DNA of 64,000 bases, taken from NCBI GenBank assembly GCA_002749535.1, contig MZZL01000409.1, positions 3,654,775 through 3,718,774 of the forward strand, read 5' to 3'. Shown piece by piece: positions 46,119 to 57,947 of this stretch. Positions within the stretch are counted from its first letter, which is position 1. Each line of letters begins with the position of its first letter. Origin of the DNA: Apophysomyces variabilis. Lineage: Eukaryota > Mucoromycota > Mucoromycetes > Mucorales > Mucoraceae. The notes under the pieces were generated by a model, which ran no database searches, was not told where the DNA came from, and was given only the letters and a program-made list of their open reading frames with translations. The translations under genes and the position numbers were made by a program.

Positions 46119-48224
46119 TTTATGGAGTTGTTCCTAACGAACGAGGAAAACCATGCAAGGCTCCGTCATAAAGAACTAACCGTATCTTTTTATTATGGCC
46201 GAATAAAGTTTTAAGCCTTGTTCATCTTGGAACTTTTCTCATCAAGGCTGAAGGAAAAATGTGGCAACAACATCGGAAATGAAAAACTCTGCATGATGCA
46301 TTTGGTGGATGACCAACAGACTGCATCCTTTTTTTTCTTCTCTGGTCGCGGAAGCCGAGGATTGCAAGGATCAAAGAACAAACAGGTTAAACCTGAGATC
46401 AGATACGTGATTTGATCCTTCAAGTACCCCATTCCTGGTACGACACCATTGATGGAAGAAAATAGGCTTTAGCAAGCAACCTATATCATCGTTTGGACAC
46501 GGCGTTTTCGAACTAATGAGTGAGATATATTTGCCAAATAGAAAGTGGTCACCATATAAACAATATTAGCCATGGGAATCTCAGAACTACAATCCATGCT
46601 TGGCATCTGGCTCTTCGAGCTGCATGATACTTGGTATGAAGAATAATGAGTACGTTCTTCGCTGATATTTTGGACGATGCTCTTTTGCTTCAATCTGGTA
46701 CCAAAACCTTGTAGAATAGATCGTTCATTGACTCGTGCGAAAGACTGTTTATACCTGTATATCTTTTGCACCACAGACCAGTCCGTTGACGTGAAGGACA
46801 TTGTTGTGTTTCCTATCTTTGGTTGTGCATATTTCGTACCCTAAACCTGTCAGTTCGCCTCTTGTTACCTTACCTATTTACGTCTTGCCATCTATAAGAT
46901 ATCTATCGGTTGCTTATCAGAGATAAGAAATATTAACACAAAAGCACAAACCCTTTTCTTTGCTTGTCTCTCTTTTCCACCTTTATTGATAAGCTCGTTG
47001 ATTGATTACACGCACAATATGATTGCCGCGTTTTATTTGTCTATCTTGTTCTTCTTTGGGAATAAAACATGGCTGCACATGATACGACTCTGATATGCTT
47101 TTACGCAGCTTTTAGGACTTCTAAATACAACACACTTCCGTGTTTTCTATTAGCTTAGATAGAAAAATGTAGATAGCTGATGGATGGAAATCTGAGGGCG
47201 ATTGGCGGTGGAGGAAAATGAGGATTGTGTGTCAACTCTGTTGATAAAGGAAAAAGAGAGGGAATGGTACGGTTGCCGAGCGTTCAAGTTCGTCGGTGTG
47301 TGCACAGACAATAGCTAGTGCACTGCTTGATCAAATTAATGGTATAATGTTTTCGGCATGGTAGAGCTTTTCCGCAAGGGATTCCTCCAAGATCCCATGC
47401 TATAAAATGGCTTTGTTCCTGATGCAAGTTTAGTTTGAGGGAATGCGAGATAAGTACATGTAGAAGACCGCATGAAGTTGTCAATGCTTAAATTGGAAAT
47501 CTCCAGATTGGGCTATAAATTGATCCGTTTGACTTATTTAACACAAAATATACGATTGTTCCATATGCAATAGCTTTTAGCTTATGGTTTCGTAGTAGAA
47601 TCGTCGTATGGTTATCCTGTGATAAAATCTCCGTCATGTAAAGTCGCTTTATGTCTAGTTAAGAATTTGTGCCCAAGCAAGCCACGACATGTAGCTCTTC
47701 CTTCATCGGCCAGTTTCTAGGATCAACCACTTCCGATCTCATGGTAATTGGCTACTGTTTTAAGCAAAAGCTGTGGTCCAGTCATTTTGCTGTTGAGGGA
47801 CTCGCTGCTTAGTCAGGGCAAGACATTGGTTCATTGTGTAACATGCTAGGTTGTCCCATACATGCTAGCTACCCCTTTCGCATCACAAGATTGGTCAAAG
47901 TGAAAGCGCAGCTGATCGGATGTTAAAACCTGGTTAAATCCAGGGTAACCAAAAAGTGAGCCAAAAAGGGCGGGCGAAAAAGCCTAACCACCCATTAGAC
48001 CCGTTCATCGGGTCACTCGGAAACTTTAGCCAATCATCTCGAACGACCCCTTGATGGGGGTTTTGTGCTGCTTAGATGTAGTCGTAGAGGAATAGAAAAA
48101 AAGACCATGCGAGAAGTAGATCGGACTTTTATTTCGTGGGTCCGTCAGCTGACCATTGCTGGACTCACCGTTCGAGGTGGGTGTTGCACTTTTCCCTTTT
48201 TTCCTTAAACTCTTTTTCCTCATC
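46119..48224. other. Intergenic, 2.1 kb
   Basis: No supported gene. A short two-exon minus-strand reading at 46801-46540 begins MSFTSTDWSVV but matches nothing known. The stretch 47930-48110 precedes the MAF1 start and contains C/G-rich blocks unlike its surroundings. Confidence 0.35.
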
Positions 48225-49277
48225 ATGAAGTTCCTCGAAGTAGATTCACTTGATGTTTTGAATACAGCCTTTCGGTGGGAGACAGCAGAATGTGTATTGA
48301 CCGGACGTGTAGAAGCCTATTCATGTAAAAAAAAAAGAAGAAGCAATAACGTCCCTTATCTCTATGGTTTTTGCTGACTCAAGTCGTTCAATGGTTATAT
48401 TATTTTTTTTATCTAGGCAAATCGGCTGGATCGGATAAAAAGCTATTTCGACAATTGGAAAACAGATATAATGTGGATCTCTTAATGCCTGGATCTATTT
48501 CTCCCGATGATCCTCAAATGATTTCTCCCTTTGGTCGGTTAGACGAAGCAACCCCACGACGAACATTCTTCTATCTTTTGGCAACTCTCAATGCGTCCTT
48601 TCCTGAACATGACTTTGCCGATATCAGCCCAGATCAATTTGTCAAATTACCGTCCTTAGACCTTGTCATGAATTCGGTGAATACAACACTATTTAATCTC
48701 GGAAATGATGTGATTGTCAATCATTATCGGTAAGCGCAGCTAGATGGATTTGTACCATGTTGGTTCATTTCTGAATATTATGCTTTTCTGCGTTTATTTA
48801 GTTTATGGGATATTTTAGATGAACTGGTCGAGTTACATGACTGTGACATCTACAGTTATAATCCAGATATTGACAATGACCCAATGAACGAGGAGGGTTA
48901 TTTGTAAGTTATATCTCAGGGAGTGGGAATGGAAACGGTTAATGCAAAGGCGTATGATCATAGATGGTCTATGAATTACTTTTTCTTTAACCGCAAGTTA
49001 AAGCGCATGGTCTTCTTTACTGTCAAGAATGAAAGGTATGTCCAAAAAAGAAAATTAGAGTTTGAACAGTAAATTTGATCTTTTATCTCCGACAGCTTGG
49101 TAAATGCACCGCAAGACGACGATGCTTCCTTTGATGATACTGAGTAAGTGGTTAAACACAAACAGACGATTTGGAGAAAGATGGCTAATATGGCTATATT
49201 CCCTCTGTGTGTGTCTCTTTCTTTTTTGTTTTAGCCATTACCGAGATCACTTGGTGTTGGGCGATATGGAAGTGTAA
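48225..49277 (+). CDS. MAF1: RNA polymerase III repressor Maf1
   Basis: Six exons: join(48225..48324,48417..48729,48802..48903,48964..49035,49096..49143,49235..49277), 225 aa, all in frame. Box [21 protein letters not shown] and [16 protein letters not shown]. Then [67 protein letters not shown] (box B), and [17 protein letters not shown] (box C). Maf1 represses Pol III transcription under nutrient limitation or stress and is inactivated by TORC1/PKA-type phosphorylation in other fungi. The tail is short and acidic ([11 protein letters not shown]). The acidic and phosphorylation-site loop between boxes A and B is much shorter than in yeast, as in animal Maf1. Confidence 0.95.
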
Positions 49278-49679
49278 CACGATCCTATTTCCTTTTGTTT
49301 TGGCCCATCAAGTCTGGAAAAGAATGTGTCAAAGCCCTTTTTCCTTTCCTTTTACTCTCTGAAAAAGACAAAAGGCCCTTCTCTGATTCGATTTTCTTTT
49401 TTAAAAAGAAAACAAAAAGGAAGCAAAAAGAAAGCGAATTCCTAGATAGAGACAGATAGAAAGGCATATATTTTTTATAGGGTTAGGCATCACGCATGGT
49501 TTGCCGCTTTCGCCCGCCCACTCGTATGTTTGGTATGTGTGTGTGTGTCGTGCGCGCGTGTGTCCTTGCGGTGTGAGAGTGTGCGAATGTGCGTGTTTGT
49601 CCTTGCTCCTTTTTTTGTTCTGATGCTATAAAAACTCGACTATTCCTATTTTTGACTTGCTTCATCTCTTTTTCTTATT
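49278..49679. other. Intergenic/promoter
   Basis: Contains a GT-rich stretch (49529-49600) and a TATA box, TATAAAAA, at 49627-49634, 46-53 bp upstream of the next ATG. No gene seen. Confidence 0.5.
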
Positions 49680-50464
49680 ATGCCTTCCGAAAGACGTTCT
49701 CGCCACGTTCAACCAAAGCTTTTTCAATGCACTGGCTTTGGTGATTGTCGTATGGTATTCACCCGTAGCGAACATCTGGCGCGCCATGCACGGTAACTAG
49801 AATTATCAACGAAAGAAGAAAAAGCCTTTATACTGTTTAATGTCCCTTGTTAACAAGATTCACTTTTTTCTTTTTGTGCACTTCCCTTGCGCAGCAAACA
49901 TACAGGAGAAGTAAGACCAGATATTAATTTAATCTCTACAATCAAGACAAGACGAAATAATCTGACTGAATGAAACCATAAAAACGATATACTCTTCTTT
50001 AGAAACCATTTAAATGTGTTGTTCCCGAATGCGAAAAGATGTTTAGCCGTTTTGACAATATGATGCAACATACACAGACCCACCGACCAAAACGGGATCG
50101 ACCTCAATTCACTACACGTTCCTCAAGCAGAAAACGAGCACAGCAACCACAGCAACAAGCACAGCGACCAAAAGAAGCGCAAGAAGAAGAGAAAAAGGCA
50201 TCATCACAGCAACGGGTTACACAAGAGCCATGGCTATATCAGACTAAGAAACGTCGACCCGATCTGTGCGTCGAGACAAGAGAGGACCATACGTTTTCAG
50301 GTGGTCTTGTTTCCCCTATATCGGACGATGACGATACGTGTCATCATAAGAGACGTATATCTGTGGCTGAGCTCTGTAACCCTGTTGAATCCAATCTTTA
50401 TCTTACTTTCGATGAATTTGAAGTTGTCCAGGCCTTTGATCGACTTCGTCAATCTCCTCATTAA
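49680..50464 (+). CDS. Two-finger C2H2 transcription factor, Msn2/4-like fingers
   Basis: Three exons: join(49680..49792,49895..49910,50003..50464), 196 aa, with a 16-nt middle exon that completes the finger linker. Finger 1 uses C17, C23, H36, H40 (helix TRSEHLARH); finger 2 uses C48, C53, H66, H70 (helix SRFDNMMQH); the linker is HTGEKPF. The RSEHL and R-x-DN recognition helices match the Msn2/4 type, which in yeast binds stress-response (CCCCT) elements. After the fingers comes a basic Gln-rich stretch ([16 protein letters not shown]), a Lys/Arg patch (KKRRP), then ISDDDD and RRISVAEL, a possible kinase site next to a conserved Leu. The TATA box lies close upstream. Target genes unknown. 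Confidence 0.88.
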
Positions 50465-52983
50465 AAAAGAAACAGAAGCACAAAATAGTAATTCTCTCTT
50501 ATGCCCCCCTTCTCCTTCATTCTGTTTATTTTTGTATATATATATATACACATACATATATAAAGAAAAAGCCCTTCTTTTTGTCTATTTCCCTTTTTTT
50601 TTTCCCTCTTTTCGGGTATATAAAGAAAACTTGACATATGCCAACCTATACATAAAGAAAAAAAAAGAATGTCATGCTTGTTTTCTGTGTGAGAAAGTTT
50701 AGAGCGCAAATAATGTGATTGGCACTTGCCCAGTTCCTGCTTTTTCGTACCAGTCAGCCGAGCGGCGATCTCCTTTTTGATCGTAATGGGAAAAAAAAGG
50801 AAGCTAATACTAAAAAAAAAAGGAGGTTATCATGCGGGACAGAAACAAAAGTTATTCGGCCCTGTCTCGAATTTAGACGAATGAGTGAGTGTGTTTGCGT
50901 GTGTGTCAGGATTGTACGACAACAAGCTTAAGGCTCTTGGGCCCCCGTCCTTCAGTTGTCATGCGATTTCCTTTAGAACCAAAACGAAGCAAACAAACCA
51001 GTGCTTTAGTTAAAAACGAAACCTGAAATCACGCTGCTGCAGTCCGTGTCTATACCTTTTATTCCCTTTTTTGTAGAGATCTTCTCACGAGTCCCTCTTC
51101 TTTTCCTCCATCTCGATCGTACCTTTTTTTTTTTTTAATATCTCCCAATCCATCTCCGAAGCAAATCTATCTTACTGCCCTATCGAACTATAATGAGTTT
51201 TCTCCAAACAGATTCATGAGCTAGCCAAAAAGCACAAGATGTGCTGTTAAGGATGGAATCCGAGAAGAAGGGGTACGCTGTTCCTTCTTGTCTTGATCAC
51301 AAAGACAACACCAGGAGTCATCTTGTGACATAAATGCGTCATGATAATGAAATGCTTCGGTTCCTGAGCAAATCAAAAACGAGATGAATGAAGAGGAGAG
51401 AGAGGGAGAGTAGATAGACCATCCTGTCAACCATTGCTTTATCACCGTGAATGAATCACCATGGAAGTAAGAGGATACACGCCTTTATTATTCTCTTCAC
51501 TTTCCGTTCTATCCATTTGTGCTTTATATTGACTGTCGAGATGACATCCTTATTTGGTATCAAGTGGTTATCATAGTTCCCAGGCACCACCTCGTAAGAG
51601 AAGCAGTACCTTGACCCGGTCTTATCAAAGCATAAGCCATCAGTTATCATAAACAGACATCATTGGCACGCCAAACACAGGTACAGAAAGTGTATGTAGA
51701 ATCTTGCGTAGGTACTATAGCCCGATAAGAAAGCACGTAAGTATGCCATGGTGAAGACTCGCAGAATCACAATAAGGCTGGAGTTTTGGCGGGCTTTTGT
51801 TTCTATTCAGCTTGGAATGGCGCCAATTTCATATGGTCCATGTTATTGCTATAAATAAACGACGAATAGGGTAGACCAAGTAACATCATCGCCACATGAA
51901 GACCATCAAAAACCATGACACTAAAGCGGAAAAAGGAGTCGGGAAAGCTGACTCATGACGAAAGTAACAGATAGGGTGGTTGGTACACAGAAAACAATGA
52001 CTTCTGGCTTCATTCAGGGAACACTTTCCAAAACAAAAGGAATTTTGGACATGGATAGGCAGAAGTAAATAAGAAGCAAAGAATTCAATCTCATTGAAAG
52101 CCTGAGCAGCTTTCGGTACATCGAACAACAGCAATTCAATGCTCGCAAAGAGCCACCTTAAAGAAAACGTGATGGAAACGAGCTGTAGGAAGATGAAGAG
52201 GAAAACCTTTTCTCCAAGAGAAAGTCAGCCAAAAGGAATGTGATTGTAGAGAAATGCGTCAATGCATTGACTGTTCAGATACCCCAATGACCATCGTTCA
52301 ATATAGTGAAATAGTAGGGTGAACTATAGTTCTGGCTCGAATAATGGAGTCAAACATCGTCTCATTGGTGCACAAACGTAACTTAAGTGACTGAACCTTA
52401 ATAAGCTTTGTTGAAAAATGAGTAAAGTGAACAAATCTGTCAGCGGAAGCAAGTGATAGGTCCATTTTGTGATGATAGTCGTGGGATTCATCTATTATTC
52501 CAAATTTTATTTATCAGCCTTGTGTGGATACGAAAAAAGTAAAACAGACGATGGGATATGTCTTGCCGACGTCTTGTTCTGTACTTCTTCCTTGAATAGA
52601 TGAGCATTGTTAATGACTTGAACGAGTGCAAGCAAATTCTGTATACAATAACTCTATGTCGCTTAGATCAAAAAGTAAATATTAAAAGAAACAAGAAAGC
52701 AATGAAGAAGAATATCTACATATATATATGCGTGTGTGTGTGCGTGTTCATAGGCACGCTTGTTCATCACAGACAAAATCTTAACTCAATTTGGCTACTT
52801 CCATCGTTCATGTATATGCAACTTATTCCCTGGACCTAGTTTTGCGGGTAATCGTTACTTTCTTTCCCTAGTTCGAAAGTTTCACCATCACGTCGGTCTG
52901 AGATCATCTTTAATTGTGCGACCACCATTGTCCTTTGGTTAGTTTGGCACTCCGTTCCCTTATTTGTTTTCTAAACCTCCCCC
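50465..52983. other. Intergenic, 2.5 kb
   Basis: A (TA)n/(CA) simple repeat at 50534-50561. Protein-like minus-strand frames occur at 51456-51800 (ITDGLCFDKTGSRYCFSYE) and 51223-51360 (SQDDSWCCLCDQDKKEQ), which might be exons of one small Cys-containing gene. The frames could not be joined, so no CDS is called. The TG repeat at 52732-52746 and other simple sequence are unremarkable. Confidence 0.35.
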
Positions 52984-54119
52984 ATGTCATTGCCACAGAA
53001 AGACACGCCTTCGATTGAAGTCAACCAACTTAATTTCAGCTATGGTGGTCCTCCCATTCTCCAGGATCTTTCACTTGTACTGAAACCAGGCAGTCGCTGC
53101 ATTCTTGTGGGTGCCAATGGAGCAGGCAAGACGACATTACTGCGCATCTTAGCAGGAAAGCGTTTGGTAGAGGGTGATGTCAAAGTACTTGGGAAAAGTG
53201 CATTTATTGATGCTCCAAAGGTAAACAAGAGCAAAGAGAGGGACAAGTTGATATGTATAGAGAAGGATGGGCAAATAAAATAACCATAAAAAAAGGGGGT
53301 CACGTATCTTGGGACAGAATGGGCCAGCAATCCTGTCGTTCGATCGGATCTGACGGTAGAATATCTCTTACGAAGCATGGGTAGTTCACGGTGGCCAGAG
53401 CGTACGAAAGCATTGCTTGAAGTGTTGGATGTGGATCTTACCTGGAGACTTCATCAGGTTTCAGATGGTAATACTTAGACCCTGGTCCTATTCTTCTTTG
53501 TGCTCTGTAGTCCAATAACCAACGGTATTAGGTCAACGTCGTCGGGTTCAGCTTGTGATGGGATTATTACAGCCCTGGGATATTCTATTACTGGATGAAG
53601 TGACAGTGGATCTGGATGTGCTTGTTCGGGCAGATTTCCTCGATTTCCTTAGACGCGAAACAGAAGAACGTGGTGCTACCATCGTAAGTATTAGATCGAT
53701 GAATACCGTTTCTGTGACTCATTCCTCACTATCCCGTCTTTCTTTCCAGGTTTATGCGACACATATATTCGACGGTAATTAGATTAAAATAAGACACCCA
53801 ATGGCTGATTGGATTTTGTTATTTAGGTCTGGGACGGTGGCCGACGCATGTGGCGCATGTGGCAAATGGCACGGTACTTGCCTTTCATTCCATGGATGAT
53901 TTTCCAGAGTTAGCTGAAGTCCATGCACACCATGTCCGTCATGGACTCGTGGATTCCCCTCTGATGGGTCTTTGTTACAAGTGGTTACGCGATGATCGAC
54001 AACGGCATTTGAATTTTAGACAGATCGATGCTGCTACCGGTCAGCCACATACAAAATGGGATGATCTGAGCGAAGATATGCAGGGCCATGGTGACAAGTA
54101 TTTCAATTACTGGAAATAA
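52984..54119 (+). CDS. CAF16: ABC-type ATPase Caf16 (CCR4-NOT associated)
   Basis: Five exons: join(52984..53220,53296..53467,53532..53683,53750..53774,53827..54119), 292 aa (yeast protein 289), all in frame. Walker [10 protein letters not shown] (residues 43-51), Q-loop region [10 protein letters not shown], signature [11 protein letters not shown] (about 134-144), Walker [13 protein letters not shown] (catalytic E159), and H-loop [19 protein letters not shown]. There is no membrane domain: it is a soluble single-cassette ATPase. In yeast, Caf16 is a regulatory part of the CCR4-NOT complex that contacts the Mediator/Srb9-11 module. A long C-terminal extension after the cassette ([15 protein letters not shown]) is also a feature of the family. 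Exon 4 is only 25 nt. Confidence 0.92.
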
Positions 54120-54346
54120 AGAAAAAGTGAAATCATTCCCTATGTATACAGCCACGTTTTTTGCGTGCATACGCACAAGAGACACCAAGATTAAAAACAG
54201 CCGAACCTGTTTATATTCACACGTCTCATTTTCATGTGCCGTGTCACCATTGATTATACTTTTTTTTTCTTCTGGGAATAGCTATGTCAAAAAGCTAGTT
54301 TCCTTTTTCTCTCTTTGTTCTTACTCTTGTTTCTCTTTACTCGTGA

Positions 54347-56114
54347 ATGCAGCCCAAGAAAAAGAATCTGCTTTCTGAATGGGTTGCTCATTCACGCCTC
54401 CCACCATCGTTACAGCCGGCTTTGATCACTGCCATCAAGGCTTATGGTTTGACTTGGACTTTGACAACAGCTCCTGTTCTGCTGGGTTTGTTCGTCAAAA
54501 CGTTAACGGTGAAAAGCCCAACGAGCACAAAACGAGTTTTCCTGGACTGTCAGCGTGTCATTCATCAGAGTCTTACTCAGAATGGTCTTCCGTTCTTGCT
54601 CGCCGGTGCTTTGGCCAGTCACCGTTTCTTGTCCTACCTACTAAACCATTTGGTTGCCCGGGCATCCCATCCTTCGGTTGAGAAAAACAAGATCCGTGTC
54701 AGTCAGCGGTCAGCCATTTTCCTCTCTGCTGCTGTTACCATGCTTAGTGTGAAGAAAGTCTTCCCTAACACAAAGACCACGGATCTTACTTTTTTTGCCC
54801 TGGTCCGGGCCCTGGATGTGTTTGCTCATCGAGCCTATGAATCCAATCGGGTTCGCCAACATGTACCTCATTGGATCTTGGATTACGGCAGCGTTGGTGT
54901 CTTTACAATTGCTTGCACAGAGATCATGTTCTCTTGGTTCTATGAACCGAATCGTTTACCAAAGTAAGTCCAACACGCCCAAAAAAAAAAAAAGTCGGCA
55001 TGAATGATCAGATCACACAAACCACGTAAAAATCAAAAAAAAAAAAATCACATCACGATAGATCTTATGCGAATTGGATCACAAAGATGGCTGATATGAA
55101 TCCTAAATTATTGGAGCTACTCCGGGCAGTACGAGAAAAACGATGGGAGTATGGTGTAAGTCTATTTGGGATTGAGAAGAGAACAGAGTTCGTGAGGAAT
55201 TCGTGATTTATTTATTTCTGTCTTTATTGTCCACGTTAATAGAAAGACACTGGTATGTCTAATTTGCTATATGATCATTGCATTGCACATGGTCTTTCTC
55301 CAGACTTGTGTGATCCTCTTCGAGGACGCATTCCCTGCAGAGCAGTTCATCCAGGAGACACATGTGAGACCAATGGTCTCCGTCGGTTTGGCAAGGGATT
55401 TTTCAAGATATTTCCGGTAAAAGAATTTTCCATTTTCATCATTCGTAGAAAAGGAAAGAAAGAGTGGAAATTGAATGTATCTCTTTTCTATAGCTGTATT
55501 TCTTTATTCATCTGGCACCTCCTCTATTACTGCGACCATCTCAAGTTGCTCAGGCACCGTTGCAAAATATGGTCCATGTCCTTAAGGCCTCTGTGAGGTC
55601 ATCCACCTTTTTGGCCAGTTTCATTACTATTATATGGTATTCTGTCTGTCTTGTTCGTACACGCATTGGCCATCAGATCCTAGGAGTACGTCAATCCATG
55701 TTGGATGATACCCTTGCTCCTTTTGTAGGCTCGGCACTCTGTGGTCTTTCCTTATTGATAGAGACAAGGCATCGTCGTGGAGAGATGGCATTGTATGTCG
55801 TTCCTCGAGCCCTGTATTCTTTTACTGAACGGGTTGTTGGGCCGCATCAACGAGGTCGATGGTGGGAGTCTCTTGGAGCAGGAGTAGCAGAAACACTTGT
55901 GTTTGCATTGTCTGCCATGGTTGTATTAGATGCTATGTATAAGGACAAGACACATATCCGATCATCCGTTAGAGGTCTTTTATCGTGGATTATGAAGGAT
56001 GAATTACAGGCCCTCAAGACAGAGCACACCAATGGAAAGACCAATGGCAAATCGAACGGCAAGATCAATGGAAAGAGTAATGGAATGGCCAATGGAAAAA
56101 TAGATGTTAAATAA
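54347..56114 (+). CDS. TMEM135-like membrane protein
   Basis: Four exons: join(54347..54963,55062..55155,55243..55416,55494..56114), 501 aa, all in frame. Multiple hydrophobic segments: TWTLTTAPVLLGLF, LPFLLAGALASHRFLSYLL, SAIFLSAAVTMLSV, VGVFTIACTEIMFSW, FLASFITIIWYSVCLV and ETLVFALSAMVVLDAMY. The Cys motif block (GMSNLLYDHCIAHGLSPDLCD...PCRAVHPGDTC) and R-W-YGKDTG are those of fungal TMEM135-family proteins, related to the Tim17/22/23 fold. Animal TMEM135 acts at peroxisomes/mitochondria in lipid handling. The tail is a degenerate Asn-Gly-Lys repeat (TNGKTNGKSNGKINGK). The N-terminal Lys cluster MQPKKKN fits a cytosolic start. Confidence 0.85.
56020..56106 (+). repeat. Degenerate codon repeat encoding (x-N-G-K/M)n
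   Basis: Six to seven imperfect 12-nt units of the type AATGGnAAGa/tnn at the end of the TMEM135-like gene. A length-variable, disordered basic tail is expected. Confidence 0.7.
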
Positions 56115-56672
56115 GATACATTTGGTTTTATCATGTACCGATTCTTTGCATCTAGCGAACGGTATTTGTAATAACACACTTCTTCCCCTTTGTTTGATTA
56201 AGTTTTAGTTTATGTTATTTGAACGTTCCTTAGTGGTTAAGTGTGATAGAAACGCAAAAGTTCAGGGGATCGCGTGACCCCCATTTTTTTTTCTTTTAGA
56301 AAAAAGTTGGTGGCTTTCCCCATGCTTTTTCCTTGCTTCCTTTTTGCGCATCCACTTTCTTACCATCTAGCATTGGATGGTCATAGTAAATTATGGGTAG
56401 ACAGACTGAATTTGTGTATTTATAAACAATACAAGTGAAATGAACTCTATGGTTTTTGTAAAGAATACGCAAAGACCACCCTGCGGGGATTATCGATCAT
56501 TATGATGTTCCTGTGAGATCTTTTGGTTTCCTCCAAAACTCCGCGTCCTTTTCCTTTTTTTTTTTTTTTTGAAAGTGGTATCTTTTTTACTCTCTTTTTT
56601 TTTGTTCCTTGGTATCTTGGTGTTTTTTATTTCCTTAACGATTCTTTCTTTTTTCTTTAGGCTTTTTTCACT
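56115..56672. other. Intergenic/promoter
   Basis: T-rich leader (56557-56660) directly before the next ATG; no gene seen. Confidence 0.4.
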
Positions 56673-57515
56673 ATGTCTTCTTCACTTACGTTTCAGTTGC
56701 GTGAACAGAAGGACAAGCTTAGTGTTCCCATCAACTTGCCTTCTCCGCCCAATTCATCTTGCGGTGATGAAGCCAAGGACACACATGAGCGTCAGCCGAC
56801 AGCGGGGACCAGTCTAAAGGACGAGTCGTTGTTAGCTAACTTGCGTAGAGACTCGTTGCCTACCCACTTTAGTGCTTTGACTCTTCAGCACTTTTCCACG
56901 TCGCTCCCTGAAAATTATACAATTGACCATTCGTCGCCTATCCCTATCCATTCACTTCGTCGACCCTCGCACTCTCCCCGTCCAGAATCTCCCTTGCTGG
57001 GGCCACTTTCCACCGCCACCGCAGCTGCTACAGGTGGACGCACCATCCGCCACCGTAGACCCTCCGAAGTCACTCGAAAGAGTCGTGTCCTTTCCGAATC
57101 CCCAAAGACCACGCATCCAACCCATCACCGTTGCGAGGAATGCGGCAAGGTCTACAAACATCCCAACTGTTTGGCAAAGCATCGATGGGAGCATTCGGAA
57201 GAATGGGAGCTAACCAGTAAATTGCTATTGACCAAACATCAGCAGGTGCAAATGCTGGAGGCCGCTGCCATCCTCGTTAGTATGGATGCAAAGCGTAGGA
57301 CAGAAGAAGAGGAAGAGGAAGAAGAGGAAGGAGAAGGAGGAACAGATCAACATCACCATCGTCATCATCATCATAATAATTACCATCATCATCACCATCA
57401 TCATCATCATCAGGAAGAGAACGAAGACGATATATCGATTGAAATGGATGAAGACAGACTCTCCATTGCCTCCTCTAATGGGTCGTCACCCTCTATCTTT
57501 CATGCCGACGATTGA
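56673..57515 (+). CDS. Single-finger C2H2 protein with acidic and histidine-rich tracts
   Basis: Single exon, 280 aa. The N-terminal half is Ser/Pro-rich and disordered (LRRPSHSPRPESPLLGP). One C2H2 finger lies at about 152-173: CEECGKVYKHPNCLAKHRWEH. A helical segment follows (LTSKLLLTKHQQVQMLEAAAILVSMD), then an uninterrupted Glu run, then a tract of about 25 residues almost all histidine and asparagine, then an acidic tail DDISIEMDEDRLSIASSNG. The KVYKHPNCLxKHRWEH finger plus following helix is a recurrent fungal arrangement. DNA or metal binding is likely, but the target is unknown. The E and H runs are encoded by GAA/GAG and CAT repeats that may vary in length. Confidence 0.8.
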   Translation: MSSSLTFQLREQKDKLSVPINLPSPPNSSCGDEAKDTHERQPTAGTSLKDESLLANLRRDSLPTHFSALTLQHFSTSLPENYTIDHSSPIPIHSLRRPSHSPRPESPLLGPLSTATAAATGGRTIRHRRPSEVTRKSRVLSESPKTTHPTHHRCEECGKVYKHPNCLAKHRWEHSEEWELTSKLLLTKHQQVQMLEAAAILVSMDAKRRTEEEEEEEEEGEGGTDQHHHRHHHHNNYHHHHHHHHHQEENEDDISIEMDEDRLSIASSNGSSPSIFHADD

Positions 57516-57947
57516 AAGACATGAAGAGATCCATTCCATCTCTTCGCCCTACTCTTTCTCTTTCTTTCTCTCTCTTTTTAAACATGTAATCTTCGAGACA
57601 GATCCTTTGTTTCACTGATGATCCAAAACGATTTATATTCCCTCTCTTTTTTCTTTTTCATTTGCTCTTTTCTTTGTATATCCTTCTTTCTTTCTTTCTC
57701 TCTCTCTCTCTCTCTCTTTTTCTTTCTCTCTCTTCTTTTTATTGTTTGATTTAACTGTAATAAACAACGATTAAACTTATTGTGGATCTCAAGAGAGGTT
57801 ATTGCTGGAATCAAAGTGACAACTCGCCTCATCTTTTTTGCTTTTGTGCAACCACCCTTTTTGGATGCTTTCTTAACATGGATTTTCTCTTATCGTTCTT
57901 GTAAAGGCACCGTGATTCAGTGACAAACCGATCCTTACTCTTTCCCC
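57516..57947. other. Intergenic with CT-rich simple sequence
   Basis: Long pyrimidine tracts (57540-57580; (CT)n at about 57690-57735). No gene. The convergent/tandem spacer precedes the kelch gene. Confidence 0.5.

Noticed and set aside
46540..46801. Two-exon minus-strand reading starting MSFTSTDW
   Set aside because: The splice is possible (GTATAAAC...TACAAG), but the roughly 50-residue product matches nothing and has no conserved feature.
50297..50709. Overlapping frames around the TA repeat after the zinc-finger gene
   Set aside because: Low-complexity and 3' UTR sequence; no protein character.
57578..57832. Lys/Glu/Arg repeat frame on the minus strand
   Set aside because: Pure translation of CT-rich simple sequence.
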